DNA of 64,000 bases from Apostichopus japonicus (GCF_037975245.1 NC_092565.1:17215999-17279998), one strand, 5' to 3'. Counted from the stretch's first letter, positions 50,672 through 61,800 are shown. Translations and numbers: made by a program. The notes: a model not told the origin generated them from the sequence alone.

Positions 50672-50755
50672 CATAGCCAATCTGCTACAAACCAGACTTG
50701 GAGGCGGGGCTTGAGTCATAGCCAATCTGCTACACAAGACTTGGAGGCGGGGCTT
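50672..50755. promoter_or_regulatory. Duplicated CCAAT + GC-box module
   Basis: Two near-identical copies, 50672-50712 and 50717-50755, each contain AGCCAAT and, about 20 bp on, GAGGCGGGGCTT. These match NF-Y (CCAAT) and Sp1-type GC-box consensus elements and could form a promoter, possibly of the CARD/DD gene 3.4 kb away. The promoter role is inference. Confidence 0.4.
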
Positions 50756-51232
50756 AATCATCAAAAACAATGAAACAAACAAGTTTTGGAGCGTGTGCAA
50801 GAAGGCCTTATTTCAACTGTTTTTCAGAGTGATTTGGCCAAATTTGGACATAAATCGGTGAAAAAGTCATAGAATGAGATACAATTCTGGAATAAAAAAT
50901 AGTAACTTTTGTTGGCCTATATGATATGTTGGCCTATATGAAATTCCAGAGAAGGAGAACTTTGTATAAAGACGCTGAAAATTTTTAAGAGAAGAGAGAG
51001 TCCCACTTACTGTTACAATATCTCTATACATGTAATGTATTGAGATAAAAAGTATCTGCAGATATACTTTGAACATAACCCTGGATCCCCATAGTTATCA
51101 AATTCCTGTTCCATTGTTATGCACTGCTGTGTTATTGTCCATCGATGTCCTGTTAATCCCTCCCGACCAACACATATCGGGACAGTTCATTGTTTACATC
51201 AACCACGGGCGCTGATTGGTCAAGTTACATGA

Positions 51233-51277
51233 GTGCGAATAGTCAACGTTATTCGCACAATTACGTTCGTGCGAATA
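51233..51277. repeat. Alternating inverted GTGCGAATA motifs
   Basis: GTGCGAATA at 51233-51241, its reverse complement at 51250-51258, and GTGCGAATA again at 51269-51277. The 15-mer ACGTTCGTGCGAATA at 51263 is the reverse complement of the sequence at 48780, so this is a dispersed palindromic repeat. Confidence 0.7.
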
Positions 51278-52117
51278 GCCACAAAGTTAAGTGAATTCCA
51301 GAATCCAGATATATATAAATGAGAAGCACAACCATCTAACATTTGGCCTAGCCAAAGCATTGAATAGTCAGTGCTATATTGTCTAAAATCCAAATAGCAG
51401 GCCAGACAGGCTAAAAGTTAGTGATAGGCCTATATAAATACTGATTTCATTGACTCAATCACTGAATAAATACTGTGTGGTGTGTGATGTTCACAAACCA
51501 ATGATTTTATGTTAGGCTTGCTACAACAAAGTGCATAGGTTACGTTTTTTCATTATACAGGGCTATCTGCAACTTAGGCTTGGCTTGACTTAGTGTAACT
51601 TCTGTAAGGGCCTAACATTACCTGTTTCGAGAAATACATAACCTGTTACCTTTGTGTGTATTTTGATTCTTTCAAGGTTACTGATGTTCAAAGGATGTAC
51701 TTGAAATATCTGTTGAGCTACTGTCGCATATCCCTAAATTTACTTCTGATACTGGTAAGGAACTAGGGCCTAACAGCGGCATAACGCTACTTTATTTTGC
51801 GTTACACAATTTTCCTATAATTGTTCGCACATTGCACAATTACAATTTACAGTCCGTTTGACACAAGTTTACTGTTAGTACTAATCAGGCCTACTGTAGG
51901 CTAGGCCAAAACTTATTGTAGTTACTAGCCTACCGAAGCGTTAGGAATACAATTATCATATGTTACGAGAACCAACTAATTAAGACTGGTTTCTATGTCT
52001 TGCTCTCCTTTCTAATTCGAAACATTGATTTTTGCAAACATGTCTTTACTTTAAAATTCTTTCAAAGATTACTGCGTTCTGGAGCTATGGTGCAACCTGG
52101 TTCACACCAGGTTTAAT

Positions 52118-52496
52118 GTTACGGCTGAGGTTAGTTCCAAGGTGTTTCGACAACACAGCTAGTTGACCTCTAACGTCACCTCCGTTTCAGATTCGCTGAT
52201 CGTATTGTGGTGTTTTGGGATGTGTTGGGAATACTGTACTAACTGTTTGCCTATGTAAGCGAAACCCTCAGATCTAGGCCCTAGGTAAAGATGGTACACG
52301 AAACACTCAGTGCGCTGTACCAGGTGTCTGAATCACTGTCTGTGATGTGGTGTCGAAACACCCTGCATGGAATTCCAAGTGTTTGAATCACTGTGTCCTG
52401 GTAAGTGAAATCCTCAGAATGTGATACCAAGTTTTGTTGTCGAAACACCCTGAAACTAGCCTCAACTCGCTTGACTTTTAACCTCTAGCCCGTAAC
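52118..52496. mobile_element. Inverted-repeat element (probable MITE)
   Basis: An arm at 52124-52155 (GCTGAGGTTAGTTCC, then GGTGTTTCGACAACA) pairs with 52436-52467. Outer GTTACGG and CCGTAAC words lie at 52118 and 52490. The interior repeats TCGAAACACCCTG at about 52352 and 52437. It has no coding sequence and no clear target duplication. Confidence 0.6.
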
Positions 52497-52816
52497 AGTT
52501 GACACAATTTCCTCATAATAAACCAAACGTCTAATTTACTTCCTAAAATTTGTACATTTTGTAGCACAAACACACAGCAGGGGGGTTTGACATTTGAGAG
52601 CGGGGGCGTTCGGCCCCTAGCTGCAACCTCCTCTGGTTACGCCACTGGTGGAAGCATAGTATCAATGCAAGCCGCCCCATCCCCCTTGCGCAACTCACTG
52701 GTATCCATTATGAAAAGAAATGGCTATAAATTCTTTTTAATTCCTCGCTTTATCAAGGTAATATTACCGGTAGTAATATTTGTCTTACCAAGTGCTATTA
52801 TAGACCTAATAGTTTC

Positions 52817-52900
52817 GGTCTCGCAGACCTCGGTCTCGAAGATCTTCGGTGTGGCGGACCTTTTTAATTTCGGTCTCGCGGACCTTCGGTCTCGCAGACC
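52817..52900. repeat. Cluster of short GGTCTC hairpins
   Basis: Within 84 bp lie GGTCTCGCAGACC (52817-52829), the palindrome CGAAGATCTTCG (52837-52848), GGTCTCGCGGACC (52872-52884) and GGTCTCGCAGACC again (52888-52900). Each is a perfect small stem-loop. Confidence 0.8.
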
Positions 52901-53721
52901 TCGCAGATCCTCAAAAAGAACAGTAAATTCAGGAAAAATTTTACAAATACTTCTAGCATCGGTAAAGACAATCTTCAGCTTATCCCTGTAAGTGTAACAA
53001 GGTGTAGCCTACCTTAGCATGCCTCCTGATATTGTTAGAAATGACTTACCTTCCTTTCAAAACACCTATAAGCACCTCCACTAGAAATATAATCCTTAAA
53101 AAATTTATGCCTGCCCCCATCGACCCCCAATTTCGTTTTAAACATAGCTGTTCAACAGAGTAATTCACCAACCATTAGGCTAACCAGGGGCGGATCCAGG
53201 ATTTTGAGAAAGGGGGGCCGACATCCCGATGGTAGCACTTTAGTGATCTGCGTCCTGGGGGAGGGGTCTAGGGGAGGGGCCCCCTCCCCCTTGGAAATTT
53301 TTGGTTAATTGTGAGTGCTTGGATGCAAAATGGTGAAACATTTCGCCAAAAACTAGAAAAACCAGAAACGTTGCAGACACGCTTTTTTGTGCACATATTT
53401 TTTCTCGATAGACACATATTTAAGAACGCTCAACAGTGCATGTACAATGGATACACTATTATTGCGTCGATTCGTTTTTTCTTTTGCGAGAAAATTATGA
53501 CGCCAGATTCACCCCAAGAAAAAACATAAAACAAGATATGTTCAATGAGATAATTATGATATACTTATTAATGAAAGGGGGGTGTAGGCGGTTTTACACT
53601 ATCTACGCAACGTAGTCGCCAAGAACCTGAAGTATTTTTAAGGGAGGGCCCGATAATAAGCGGAAACGGATCACCGACCGAAAAAACATCGGAATTTGTG
53701 GACTATTTCTTGCTTCCTATT

Positions 53722-54743
53722 CAGGGGCGTAGCGAAGGGTTTTTTGTTGGGGGGGGGGTGTGGAGAATTTGATTTGCCGACGGATCTGGAAGAAGTGACT
53801 GAAATGGGGGAGGGGTATAAGGGGAGGGGGTCTACCCCTCCCCTTTGGAAAATTTTTAGTTTTGAAACGTCCTTAGATGCAATCTGGTGCATATTTTAAG
53901 TCAAATTTGATTTGCCGACGGATCTGGAAGTGGTGACTGGAATGGGGGAGGGGTCTAAGGGTAGGGGGTCTACCCCTCCCCTTTGTAAATTTTTTAGTTT
54001 TGAAACGTCCTTAGATGCAATCTGGTGCATATTTTAAGTCAAATTTGGCACCGTAGAATTTCCATTTCGATATTATTTTTGTGGCAGTCGGCAGAAGAAG
54101 AATTAATTGGGACCAATTATCGAACTGTGTTTTCTCTTTCTCCGATCGTTGAAATAGTGAAACTTCATGATGAAAATGTTCAGAAAACTTTCCGGTAATG
54201 AGGAAAAACAACATTCATTGATATACAAGCGAGAAACGTTAAAAATTGTGTACAATTCGTGAGCCGTGTCCTTAAGTTTTCAACGGAGAACGAATGACAT
54301 CTGCGATGACGTCATTCTGAACAGAGGATAATAACAACACGTTGTCACACGATAGCACGACTCATGGGCTACGGCCTATACGGAAGCCTTTAATTCCATT
54401 TCTTTCACTGAGTTGCCGGCGATTCTGGCACTCGTCTAGCTGAGCCTGGCTACAGTAGCTATACTGACGGCCGTGACATTATCAGTTATTTGCCGAGAGG
54501 TTTTTAACTTGCAGGCGTCGGGTGATTGGATTGGTGAATGAGTTTATCAGATGAAGAACTGGAAAATCAAAATAACCGATAAAGGAGCTCTCGTTCTCCT
54601 TTTCTCTATTCAGCTTTCCTTCTTCTTCCCCTTCCGCTCTCTTCACCTTTTCTCCTTTTGCCGACAGACCCAAAATTTGCCGACAGCGACCAAATTATTA
54701 TATACACCCCTCACACCCCCCCCCCCCCGCTCGCTACGCCCTG
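53722..54743. mobile_element. hAT-like non-autonomous element with a 138-bp internal duplication
   Basis: The left end is CAGGGGCGTAGCGAAGGG. The right end in reverse complement is CAGGGCGTAGCGAGCGGGG. The flanks (ttcctatt and cacgcgga) do not match, so no target duplication survives. A 138-bp segment is tandemly duplicated (53771-53908 and 53909-54046). Each copy contains a long GC hairpin (AAGGGGAGGGG and CCCCTCCCCTT) and a TTAGATGCAATCTGGTGCAT motif shared with the element at 23986. Confidence 0.6.
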
Positions 54744-55209
54744 CACGCGGAATTATCCAAACTGTTTCCAAAAGAACCGATGCTAGCCTATACAAAAGGG
54801 CCCAAAATCTCAAAGGTTTACTTGTTAACTCAAGGTTTCATACTAACGAAGAATCAGCTGACTCTCAAGGTTCACACGAAGCTCTTTTAGATGCTCTTAT
54901 AGCTGCACTATGAGTCCATAAAAACTCGTGCACAGAAAATAGATGCATTTTGAGAACGAGACGCCCAGGCCGAATATAAAATATTCAAAGGCTACTACTG
55001 ATGAAGCTCCTTCTATAAAGTTTGAGAGCAGAAACCGGTCTAGTTGGTCATAAGAACCTACACTAGTCTCTCCTACTATTAACAGTACACTCAATTCACC
55101 TAAAAGGTGCAATTATGTTTCACCACGAGGAGCATGCTATAAGTTCATGTTCCTTGGGCCCTCCCTTAAAAATACTTCAGGTTCTTGGCGACTATACGTT
55201 GCCTTAGAT

Positions 55210-56413
55210 CCTTGGTTTTCAACCTTTTTTCGATCACGAGCCCAATTCGTCTTCCGAGCCGTCCTCGCGAGCCCATACCCTACCCTGCAAAGTTATCAAC
55301 TTCATAAAATCAATTTCACAGCGTTTATTAGTGTATTCTTGACACAAGTGACCCGGGGACTCAATCAGAGCTATGTATGTTCCTCCGTGATCAGATGACA
55401 GGTACTGCCCAATTAGAGCCTATCTCAAAGATTTCTTGCAACCCTCAATGGTACACTGGTTTCATAAGAAATGGGTGACCGTTATTACTATCAGAATAAT
55501 GCAGAAAAATGGAGATGAACAATGCAATAAAAAAGCAGCAAAACCGTTTGACGTGTGCATATGAGGCCCAGTAGTATTAAAGGAGATATATTTCGAATCG
55601 GTGAGGTAATTTCTATTTATTGAAAACAAATTAAGAAATAAAGAGAACGTAATAATACTTTGTGTATTGACAATAGAACGGGAGAACTGTAGAAGTGTCG
55701 GACTGTATAGATATCACGCTGTATAAGTTATTCCAATTATTGCTCATATTCGAGGCAGAATAGGTCAAAGATCCGAAGAAAAAAGTGGATCATATTTGTC
55801 TACACTTGTAAAAATTGCGATAATTCGAAGGAAAGGGCTGTAGTAGAATCCTTCTATTTTCAATACAATTAACCGTTAATTGTATTGAAAATAGAAGGAT
55901 TCTACTACAGCCCTTTCCTTCGAATTATCGCAATTTTTACAAGTGTAGACAAATATGATCCACTTTTTTTCTTCGGATCTTTGACCTATTATTAACCGAT
56001 AATTAGAAGATTGATCGATCAATGGCTAGTCGTATAAAGGCATGTTAGTACTAAATTATTCTCTATAGAAATCGCGCAATACTTGCTGCGTGCACTGGGA
56101 AGAGCTGGGTTCGATTGAGCAAGGCTTCCACACATCATAACCTTGGTAAATACGTAATACGTAGTGTGCAGTGGTTGGTGGGAGTCACCGAATTCTCTTA
56201 TACTAGTCTTATAGGGTTATAGGGTTGAGTAAATTTTACCCGTTGTACAAGGTTTCATCGATGAGGCTTCCTAAGAAACATCATCATGTGCCTTCGCCAC
56301 CAGCCCCCAAAAATGCCACAATTTTTAATCATTACTGGGGCAATGCTCGCGAGCCCACAAAATCGGCTTCGCGGGCCCAAATGGGCCCGCGAGCCCAAGG
56401 TTGAAAACCACGG
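55210..56413. mobile_element. hAT-type element with exact 8-bp target duplication
   Basis: The left end is CCTTGGTTTTCAACCTTTTT. The right end in reverse complement is CCGTGGTTTTCAACCTTGGG. These resemble the CAGTGGTTCTCAACC ends of hAT (Charlie-like) elements. The flanking 8-mers are both CCTTAGAT (55202-55209 and 56414-56421). It sits inside element B and interrupts its right terminal repeat. No transposase frame; the centre holds a large palindrome. Confidence 0.85.
55759..55990. repeat. 232-bp near-perfect palindrome (foldback)
   Basis: Arms of about 115 bp, 55759-55873 and 55875-55990, are reverse complements centred on c55874. The only difference I can find is six A versus seven T in one homopolymer. 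It lies within the hAT element at 55210-56413. There are no ends of its own that I can define. Confidence 0.88.
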
Positions 56414-56930
56414 CCTTAGATAGTGTAAAACCGCCTACACCCCGTTTCATTCAGATAATTATGATATACTTGCTAACTGTGCATTGATTTTCCCTGACAG
56501 TAATAGTCAGCACTATAGTACTGAGCCGTATCTAATTAATACGTAATGTCGCGTAGGCCTGGTAATTGCCTTATAGTTTCAAATTTGGAATAAAAACGAT
56601 CGCGTTTCAGGGAAGAGCAGCTGGATATATATTAGGCTTTTCTTTCACCAAGTTATGCCTTTTAGGAATTTGAAGTACTCCCACATAAAAAACGCAACTG
56701 ATTTCTAAAAGGGGGGGGCGGGGCCGGGTCGCCCCCCCCTGGATCCTCCCCTGCTAACGGTTATGCCGTTACAGTACCTTAGGCTATGTCTTGGGGGCTA
56801 AGCTGCGTCAGCTACAACCTGCAACAAAGCCTGGCTCATATAATTTTCTAAAACGTTCAAAGTTCAAGTCAAGAGAATACACTAGTCCAGGCTTCAAACC
56901 CATGCTGCCCAGTTGCCGTCATCTGCAGGT

Positions 56931-57010
56931 CAGGGACGTCTTAACGCATGGGCCCACTGGGCCCTGGCCCAGGGCCCCGCGATGTCAGGGGCCCCGCAAT
57001 CACAGTAACC
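56931..57010. mobile_element. Probable end of a further hAT-like element
   Basis: It begins CAGGGACGTCTTAACGCATG and runs into GGGCCCACTGGGCCC and two GGGGCCCCGC-type motifs, a GC-rich end seen in many animal MITEs. I could not find the opposite end. Confidence 0.35.
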
Positions 57011-57391
57011 CCGTGTCTTAATCTGGGAGGAAAACTTATTGAATAGGCCATTATGCCTGATTGAATTCGATACTTGACAACTTGTGACGAGAGTTGGTGA
57101 AACACTTGAGAGTTTGACATTAAATATTCAAATCTGAGTTGGCAACCCTGGAATATACAATGCCCCGAAGGCTTACACAGAGAAACTGTTACTCCGTAAC
57201 TATAAGAAAGAGGAAATTGCCTCAGCCACGAAAGGCATAAAATTTGAAAACCGTGGGCAATACCTCACTACCAAACCTAAACAAAAGTAACCACCACTTG
57301 TGTTCAAGCTCACCTTTACACCCCATATCAAAACCACGCATTTGAAAAAAACACTTTAGAAACATTGGCACTTAATCTCGCAACACGCAAC

Positions 57392-57868
57392 AATTATCCA
57401 AACTGTTTCCAAAAGAACCGATTCTAGCCTACAATAGGGCCCAAAATCTCAAAGATTTACTTGTTAACTCAAGGTTTCGTACTAACGAAGAATCAGCTGA
57501 CTCTCAAGGTTCACACGAAGCTCTTTTAGATGCTCTTATAGCTGCACCATGAGTCCATAAAAACTTGTGCACAGAAAATAGATGCATTTTGAGAATGAGA
57601 CGCCCAGGCCGAATATAAAATATTCAAAGGCTACTACTGATGAAGCTCCTCCTATGAAGTTTGAAAGCAGAAACCGGTCCAGTTGGTCATAAGAACCTAC
57701 GCTAGTCTCTCCTACTATTAACAGTACACTCAATTCACCTAATAGGTGCAATTATGTTTCACCATGAGGAGCATGCTATAAGTTCATGTTCCTCGGGCCC
57801 TCCCTTAAAAATACTTCATGTTCTTGGCGACTACGTTGCGTTAGATAGTGTAAAACCGCCTACACCTC
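57392..57868. mobile_element. Second, partial copy of element B
   Basis: It is nearly identical to 54751-55209 plus 56422-56441, and lacks the hAT insertion, ending AAAACCGCCTACACC. It acts as an empty-site control that confirms the hAT insertion at CCTTAGAT. The left terminal repeat is missing here. Confidence 0.85.
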
Positions 57869-58095
57869 CCTCTCAGTTGAAAGACTAAACACAAGGGTGT
57901 TACAAATGGTAAGTCCAGTATTGTTAGGGAAGGGATGGAGGGCAACTGGAAGATTTCTCTTCTATAATGTATTTCATTTTTTAGATATATCACGTATGCT
58001 ATTCAGCTAAAGTTTTATGCTTTATGCGCGACATAGGGAGGGGTGGTAAATGCAGGTGTAGCAGTACAAACTGTCGCAAATATTCCATATTCAGG

Positions 58096-58288
58096 ATAAA
58101 CTGTCCCGGTCCCACAGGACAGTTTATACTGGATTTACCAGTACGTTTGGTCTCCCCGGACCTATTGTACAAGGCCAGTTGGTACAGACTGTCTCCCCAG
58201 ACAGAATATGCTATGGTTACACGGAGGGGGACATTATTTGACGGTCATATATTTTGTTGTAAATTGTGTCCCCCTGAACACAATGTCC
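58096..58288. other. Run of consecutive perfect stem-loops
   Basis: Back-to-back inverted repeats: ATAAACTGTCC/GGACAGTTTAT (58096-58127), TACTGG/CCAGTA (58127-58143), GGTC/GACC (58149-58162), TGTAC/GTACA (58166-58186) and CTGTCT/AGACAG (58189-58204). Further on are GGGGGACA/TGTCCCCC (58226-58274), overlapping the alternatives ATTGTGT/ACACAAT (58263-58284) and GGACATT/AATGTCC (58229-58288). All stems are fully paired. It lies just upstream of the integrase-like gene. The function is unknown. Confidence 0.75.
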
Positions 58289-58329
58289 GCCGTAGCATGT
58301 ACGTCCGAGTAGCAAAAATTTAATTAGTA

Positions 58330-58575
58330 ATGGACTCTGGCAGTATCCGTATTATTAGCAAATTGTCGCATTTCGGCTTCCGTATATTTAGCAGTAAAGT
58401 CGTGCGACAACTAAAAACGGAAAAGCTAGCAGAAAACGTGAGACAAATTGCGGATATTCTAAGAGATGAGAGCTATCCAAGTGGGTTTACAAGAATAAAA
58501 CAGAGAAGAATCTTACGGAGACAAAGTCAGTCTTTCAGACTGGCTGAAAATGGAACTCTTGCGTACCGAAATTGA
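58330..58575 (+). pseudogene. Integrase-like block 1 (N-terminal lead-in)
   Basis: An 81-codon frame with IADILRDESYPSGFTRIKQR and SFRLAENGTLAYR. This pattern precedes the zinc-binding domain in Ginger and KRBA2-like integrases. Its link to the following block, and a donor site, are not certain. Confidence 0.55.
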
Positions 58576-59403
58576 AGGAAAGTGTTGCTATCTAGGGCTA
58601 CTCAACTCGCCCAAATCGAAGCAGCTCACACTGACTAGTGACATCTATAAGGTAATGTCTGTAACTTACAGTATAGGATACACAGTATGCCTTTGGTTGT
58701 TAAATGGCGAACGGCCATTCCACAGTTAAACTATAACCAGGCCTCTAGGACCTTTTTGGTGAACAAATCATGATATTCTTTTACCACGTTTGGTTAGTTG
58801 TAAAAACTCATTCGCAAAAGTCAAGCAATTGCTTGTGCAACATTATAATCAGTTGTATGCTTGAGCAAAGTTATTAGGGCCTATTTCTTTTCGTTTTGTT
58901 TACCCAATTGTTTACCCAAACAAATTTTTGTGACAATTATTATAAATTTCCACCTTTAATCGCCCTGCCTATCATAAAAGATAACAACAGATTACTAAAG
59001 CTTAGAGAACTAGTCTGGTTTGCATGCATGGGACACTATAAAATGCAATTATTGGACTATAGCATATAGCCGAGCCTACTTCTAGAGGAAAGTGGCACTA
59101 ATACTGTACATAATAAATTCACGTTCATTAATTTTGGTTGGTAAGAACAGATATATTATTGAAGGCCTGATAGTACTTTTTTTAGGTGTGGCATATTCTC
59201 TACATGCCAAACCTCACTGCAGAAGAAAACTTCTTAAATATCTATAGATCCCAATTGTGGCCAAGCAATGTGTACAATAATGGGAATATTCCATTTCAAA
59301 CACTGATATAGAGTTGTAATTCAATTTTAAGGCACTTCAGCTAGAACTACCAATTCTGCAGCCCATATATTTGTGTGTGTTTGTTTGTTTGTGTTTTTTT
59401 TTG

Positions 59404-59638
59404 GGGTGGGGGCAAAAACATGATATCTCCTTTGATCATGAATTTTCTTATCTCTTTGAAGGTGTTCATCTTTGCATAGATAAACCAGACAACAGACTAT
59501 GTCTATTGTCTAGATTCTATTGGAAAACTATCAACGATGATGTAACAAGTTATGTTCAACAGGATGTCAAAGCGTCATTGTCATGTAGACCTACGAACAA
59601 GTCTCCATAGCATTCCTGTAACTGGATTATGGAAACAG
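59404..59638 (+). pseudogene. Integrase-like block 2 (H2C2 zinc-binding region)
   Basis: It encodes GVHLCIDKPDNRL and RFYWKTINDDVTSYV, then shifts frame before the segment that reads LHSIPVTGLWKQ, and ends at donor gtaaat. The Cys pair of the zinc site is disrupted by the shift. Confidence 0.6.
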
Positions 59639-60315
59639 GTAAATATTCAATCTGTTTTAATTGCACAGGATGTCCGCAGTATGCAGTGAAGGTTTAGTTT
59701 AGTTAATGTCATTCTTTCTGGACAAATTAAACATTTACAAGTTTAACGGTAGTCTGTATTGGCCCTAAATTTTGGCCACTTTAGTTGCTAGAAGTTTTCA
59801 AAAAGTACTTTTCTGGGGGTAATAACCCTTTAAATTGTGCTCAGACATTCTAAATGATGACACAAGATGATTGAATGTCCCAGTGAGGTAAATTTCCTTC
59901 AGGGATATAAACATACTTACAGAATTTTGTCCAAAGTGAAAATTTGGCATATTTAGGGCCCATACAGCAAACCTTTAAGCCACACTCTGGCCTAACTGCA
60001 GAGCAACCATCAATATAGGCATGTTGCCGCATGTAATTGTAAGTTGCAAAAAGTGGCGTATCATTTTACTGGTTTAGTGGTTGAAGCGATTGTAAATATA
60101 TGGTACAGTATGGTGTAAGTTACATTTTCATATTTGCAAGGTAAAAATAATTGGCCTAAATCCACCAACACCCTGTTTCGATCAGATATCCCACTGTTTT
60201 TATCTAGATCTGTGTACAGCATGAAGCAATGGAATAGAACAACAGTCAAGGCAAAGCCTGCAACTTGTAAAAAAAAATTAAATTAGCACCTAAATGCTGT
60301 CTTCTTTCTTAACAG

Positions 60316-60477
60316 GTTGGTGTTGATCTTATTGGTCCTCTACCAGTGACAGCTGCCAATCGACTGTACATGATAACACTGTCTGACTTCTATTCAAAGT
60401 GGCCTGAGACAGGCTAAGGCAGTGCCTGACAAGACTGCAGCATCAACTTCTTATTTCATTACTGATGTGATGATGAG
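60316..60477 (+). pseudogene. Integrase-like block 3 (start of rve catalytic core)
   Basis: After acceptor cttaacag it encodes VGVDLIGPLPVTAANRLYM and LSDFYSKWPE, containing the first catalytic Asp. Four extra bases near 60411 shift the frame before AVPDKTAAS. Donor gtaagc. Confidence 0.7.
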
Positions 60478-61800
60478 GTAAGCATGTCTTAAAAAGTGAA
60501 CAATTTTCTGTAGTTAGTAACTAGTTCCAATATGAATGGCATCATATCTGTTATTTGTACCATGCAAATAACTTGTAGTGCATGGCAGATTCTATTCTAT
60601 TCTATTTCCAAATAGGTATTAAGCTTATACAGAAAGGTCACGAAGGTAGGTGAGAACCGAGAAAGTGTACTGTAAATCTTTGCAGGTTAAGTCCCCATTA
60701 ACAAGTTTATATGTAAGTAGTTTTTGTTCCTATATTTACTTGCAAAGGTTCCACCTCTGGTTTTTAAGTAGCATATAGCCTGACAATTGTCGTCATTTAA
60801 TTTACATCCCCAAAAAGTGATTTTGGCTGGACATGTTTCACTGCAGCAGACACAGTTTATTTGTTCAAACAAATGATGAGTAAATAATTAAGACCACATT
60901 CCACAGCTAGACACCACCTTTTGTGTGTTGTTTTTCAAAAAGGTGTTGGACAGTTTGATATTGTAACCACAGGGAACTTTTCTGTTTAGAAAGTGTGAAC
61001 TTATTACTAATTGGCTGTTTTGACAGGAACTTCGACAAGATAAGATAGATAATGTATCAACTGAGTTTTGGTACCATTTCTCTGTTAGGTCCGTTGTGGA
61101 AAATTGCTAAATGTGTTTGTGTGTATAGTGGGGGGATATTTCCTGAAACCTGGGAGAGGGACCCTCTGTTTTGGCAAAATAGGGCAATGTTTAGGTCTCT
61201 TGACGCAAAATGATGTATAATAGTACATTTTACCATAATAATGGTTAGCTAGCATTATTTGGTTTTGCATTTGGGTCATAGAGAGGGTGTTTTGAACCCC
61301 CATGGATCCTGATTCAGGATAATTAATGTTTGATCGGCATTAAACAGTCATGCCATGCACACATACATCAATAGAGCACCAAAAGGCATCAAACTTCTGT
61401 TGTATCCTAGCTTAAGCTAATTTGATAAATTTCTGATATTAAATTTCATTAATATGTCACAAATGTTGTATTGGCTCATGTGGTTAAAACTTTTCAGGTT
61501 TGGTAGTGAACTGTACAATATAGCGCCAAAATTATGACATGCAATCTCCAATTAAAAAAATGGACCCAGTATTCCCATAAACATGTAAGTGTCACAATAA
61601 AAGATCATCCAATTAACTCAATGCCTAAGCATAGTTCAGTTGTACACTATACAGTCTACACTTAACCAATATGGTGAATGTTAATTATCTTTGTAGTGGA
61701 GCTTACACATAACCTTTCAAGATGATAATTTATTTTATATATGACTTACAGTGTGGCATTCACTACTCATAATATTGCTTTCAACTTTTATTTTGCTCAG

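Larger units (their letters stand above)
53570..56451. mobile_element. Terminal-inverted-repeat element inside A (element B), split by two hAT insertions
   Basis: The left terminus (53570 to about 53651) begins AATGAAAGGGG and continues GGTGTAGGCGGTTTTACACT to GGGAGGGCCC. The right terminus is its inverse: 55155-55209 plus, after the hAT insertion, 56422-56451. The 19-bp word AGATAATTATGATATACTT lies in direct orientation just outside both ends, at 53548-53566 and 56453-56471. A second, partial copy of this element is at 57392-57868. No coding sequence. Confidence 0.7.
53185..56753. mobile_element. Outer DNA transposon with nested insertions (element A)
   Basis: The left end reads CAGGGGCGGATCCAGG. 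The right end in reverse complement reads CAGGGGAGGATCCAGG. CTAAC flanks both ends (53180-53184 and 56754-56758), a possible short target duplication. The interior holds a GC-hairpin core near 53255-53300 and then the nested elements described below. No transposase found. Confidence 0.6.

Noticed and set aside
52577..52649. Possible hAT end (ggttacgccactgg)
   Set aside because: Only one end is recognisable, and the opposite terminus and target duplication could not be found.
54897..57751. Two near-identical 71-residue minus-strand frames
   Set aside because: They are similar only because they lie in the two copies of element B. They have no domain and no supporting exon structure.
58024..58323. 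99-residue plus-strand frame
   Set aside because: It runs through the stem-loop region. Its composition follows from the hairpins and there is no recognisable family.
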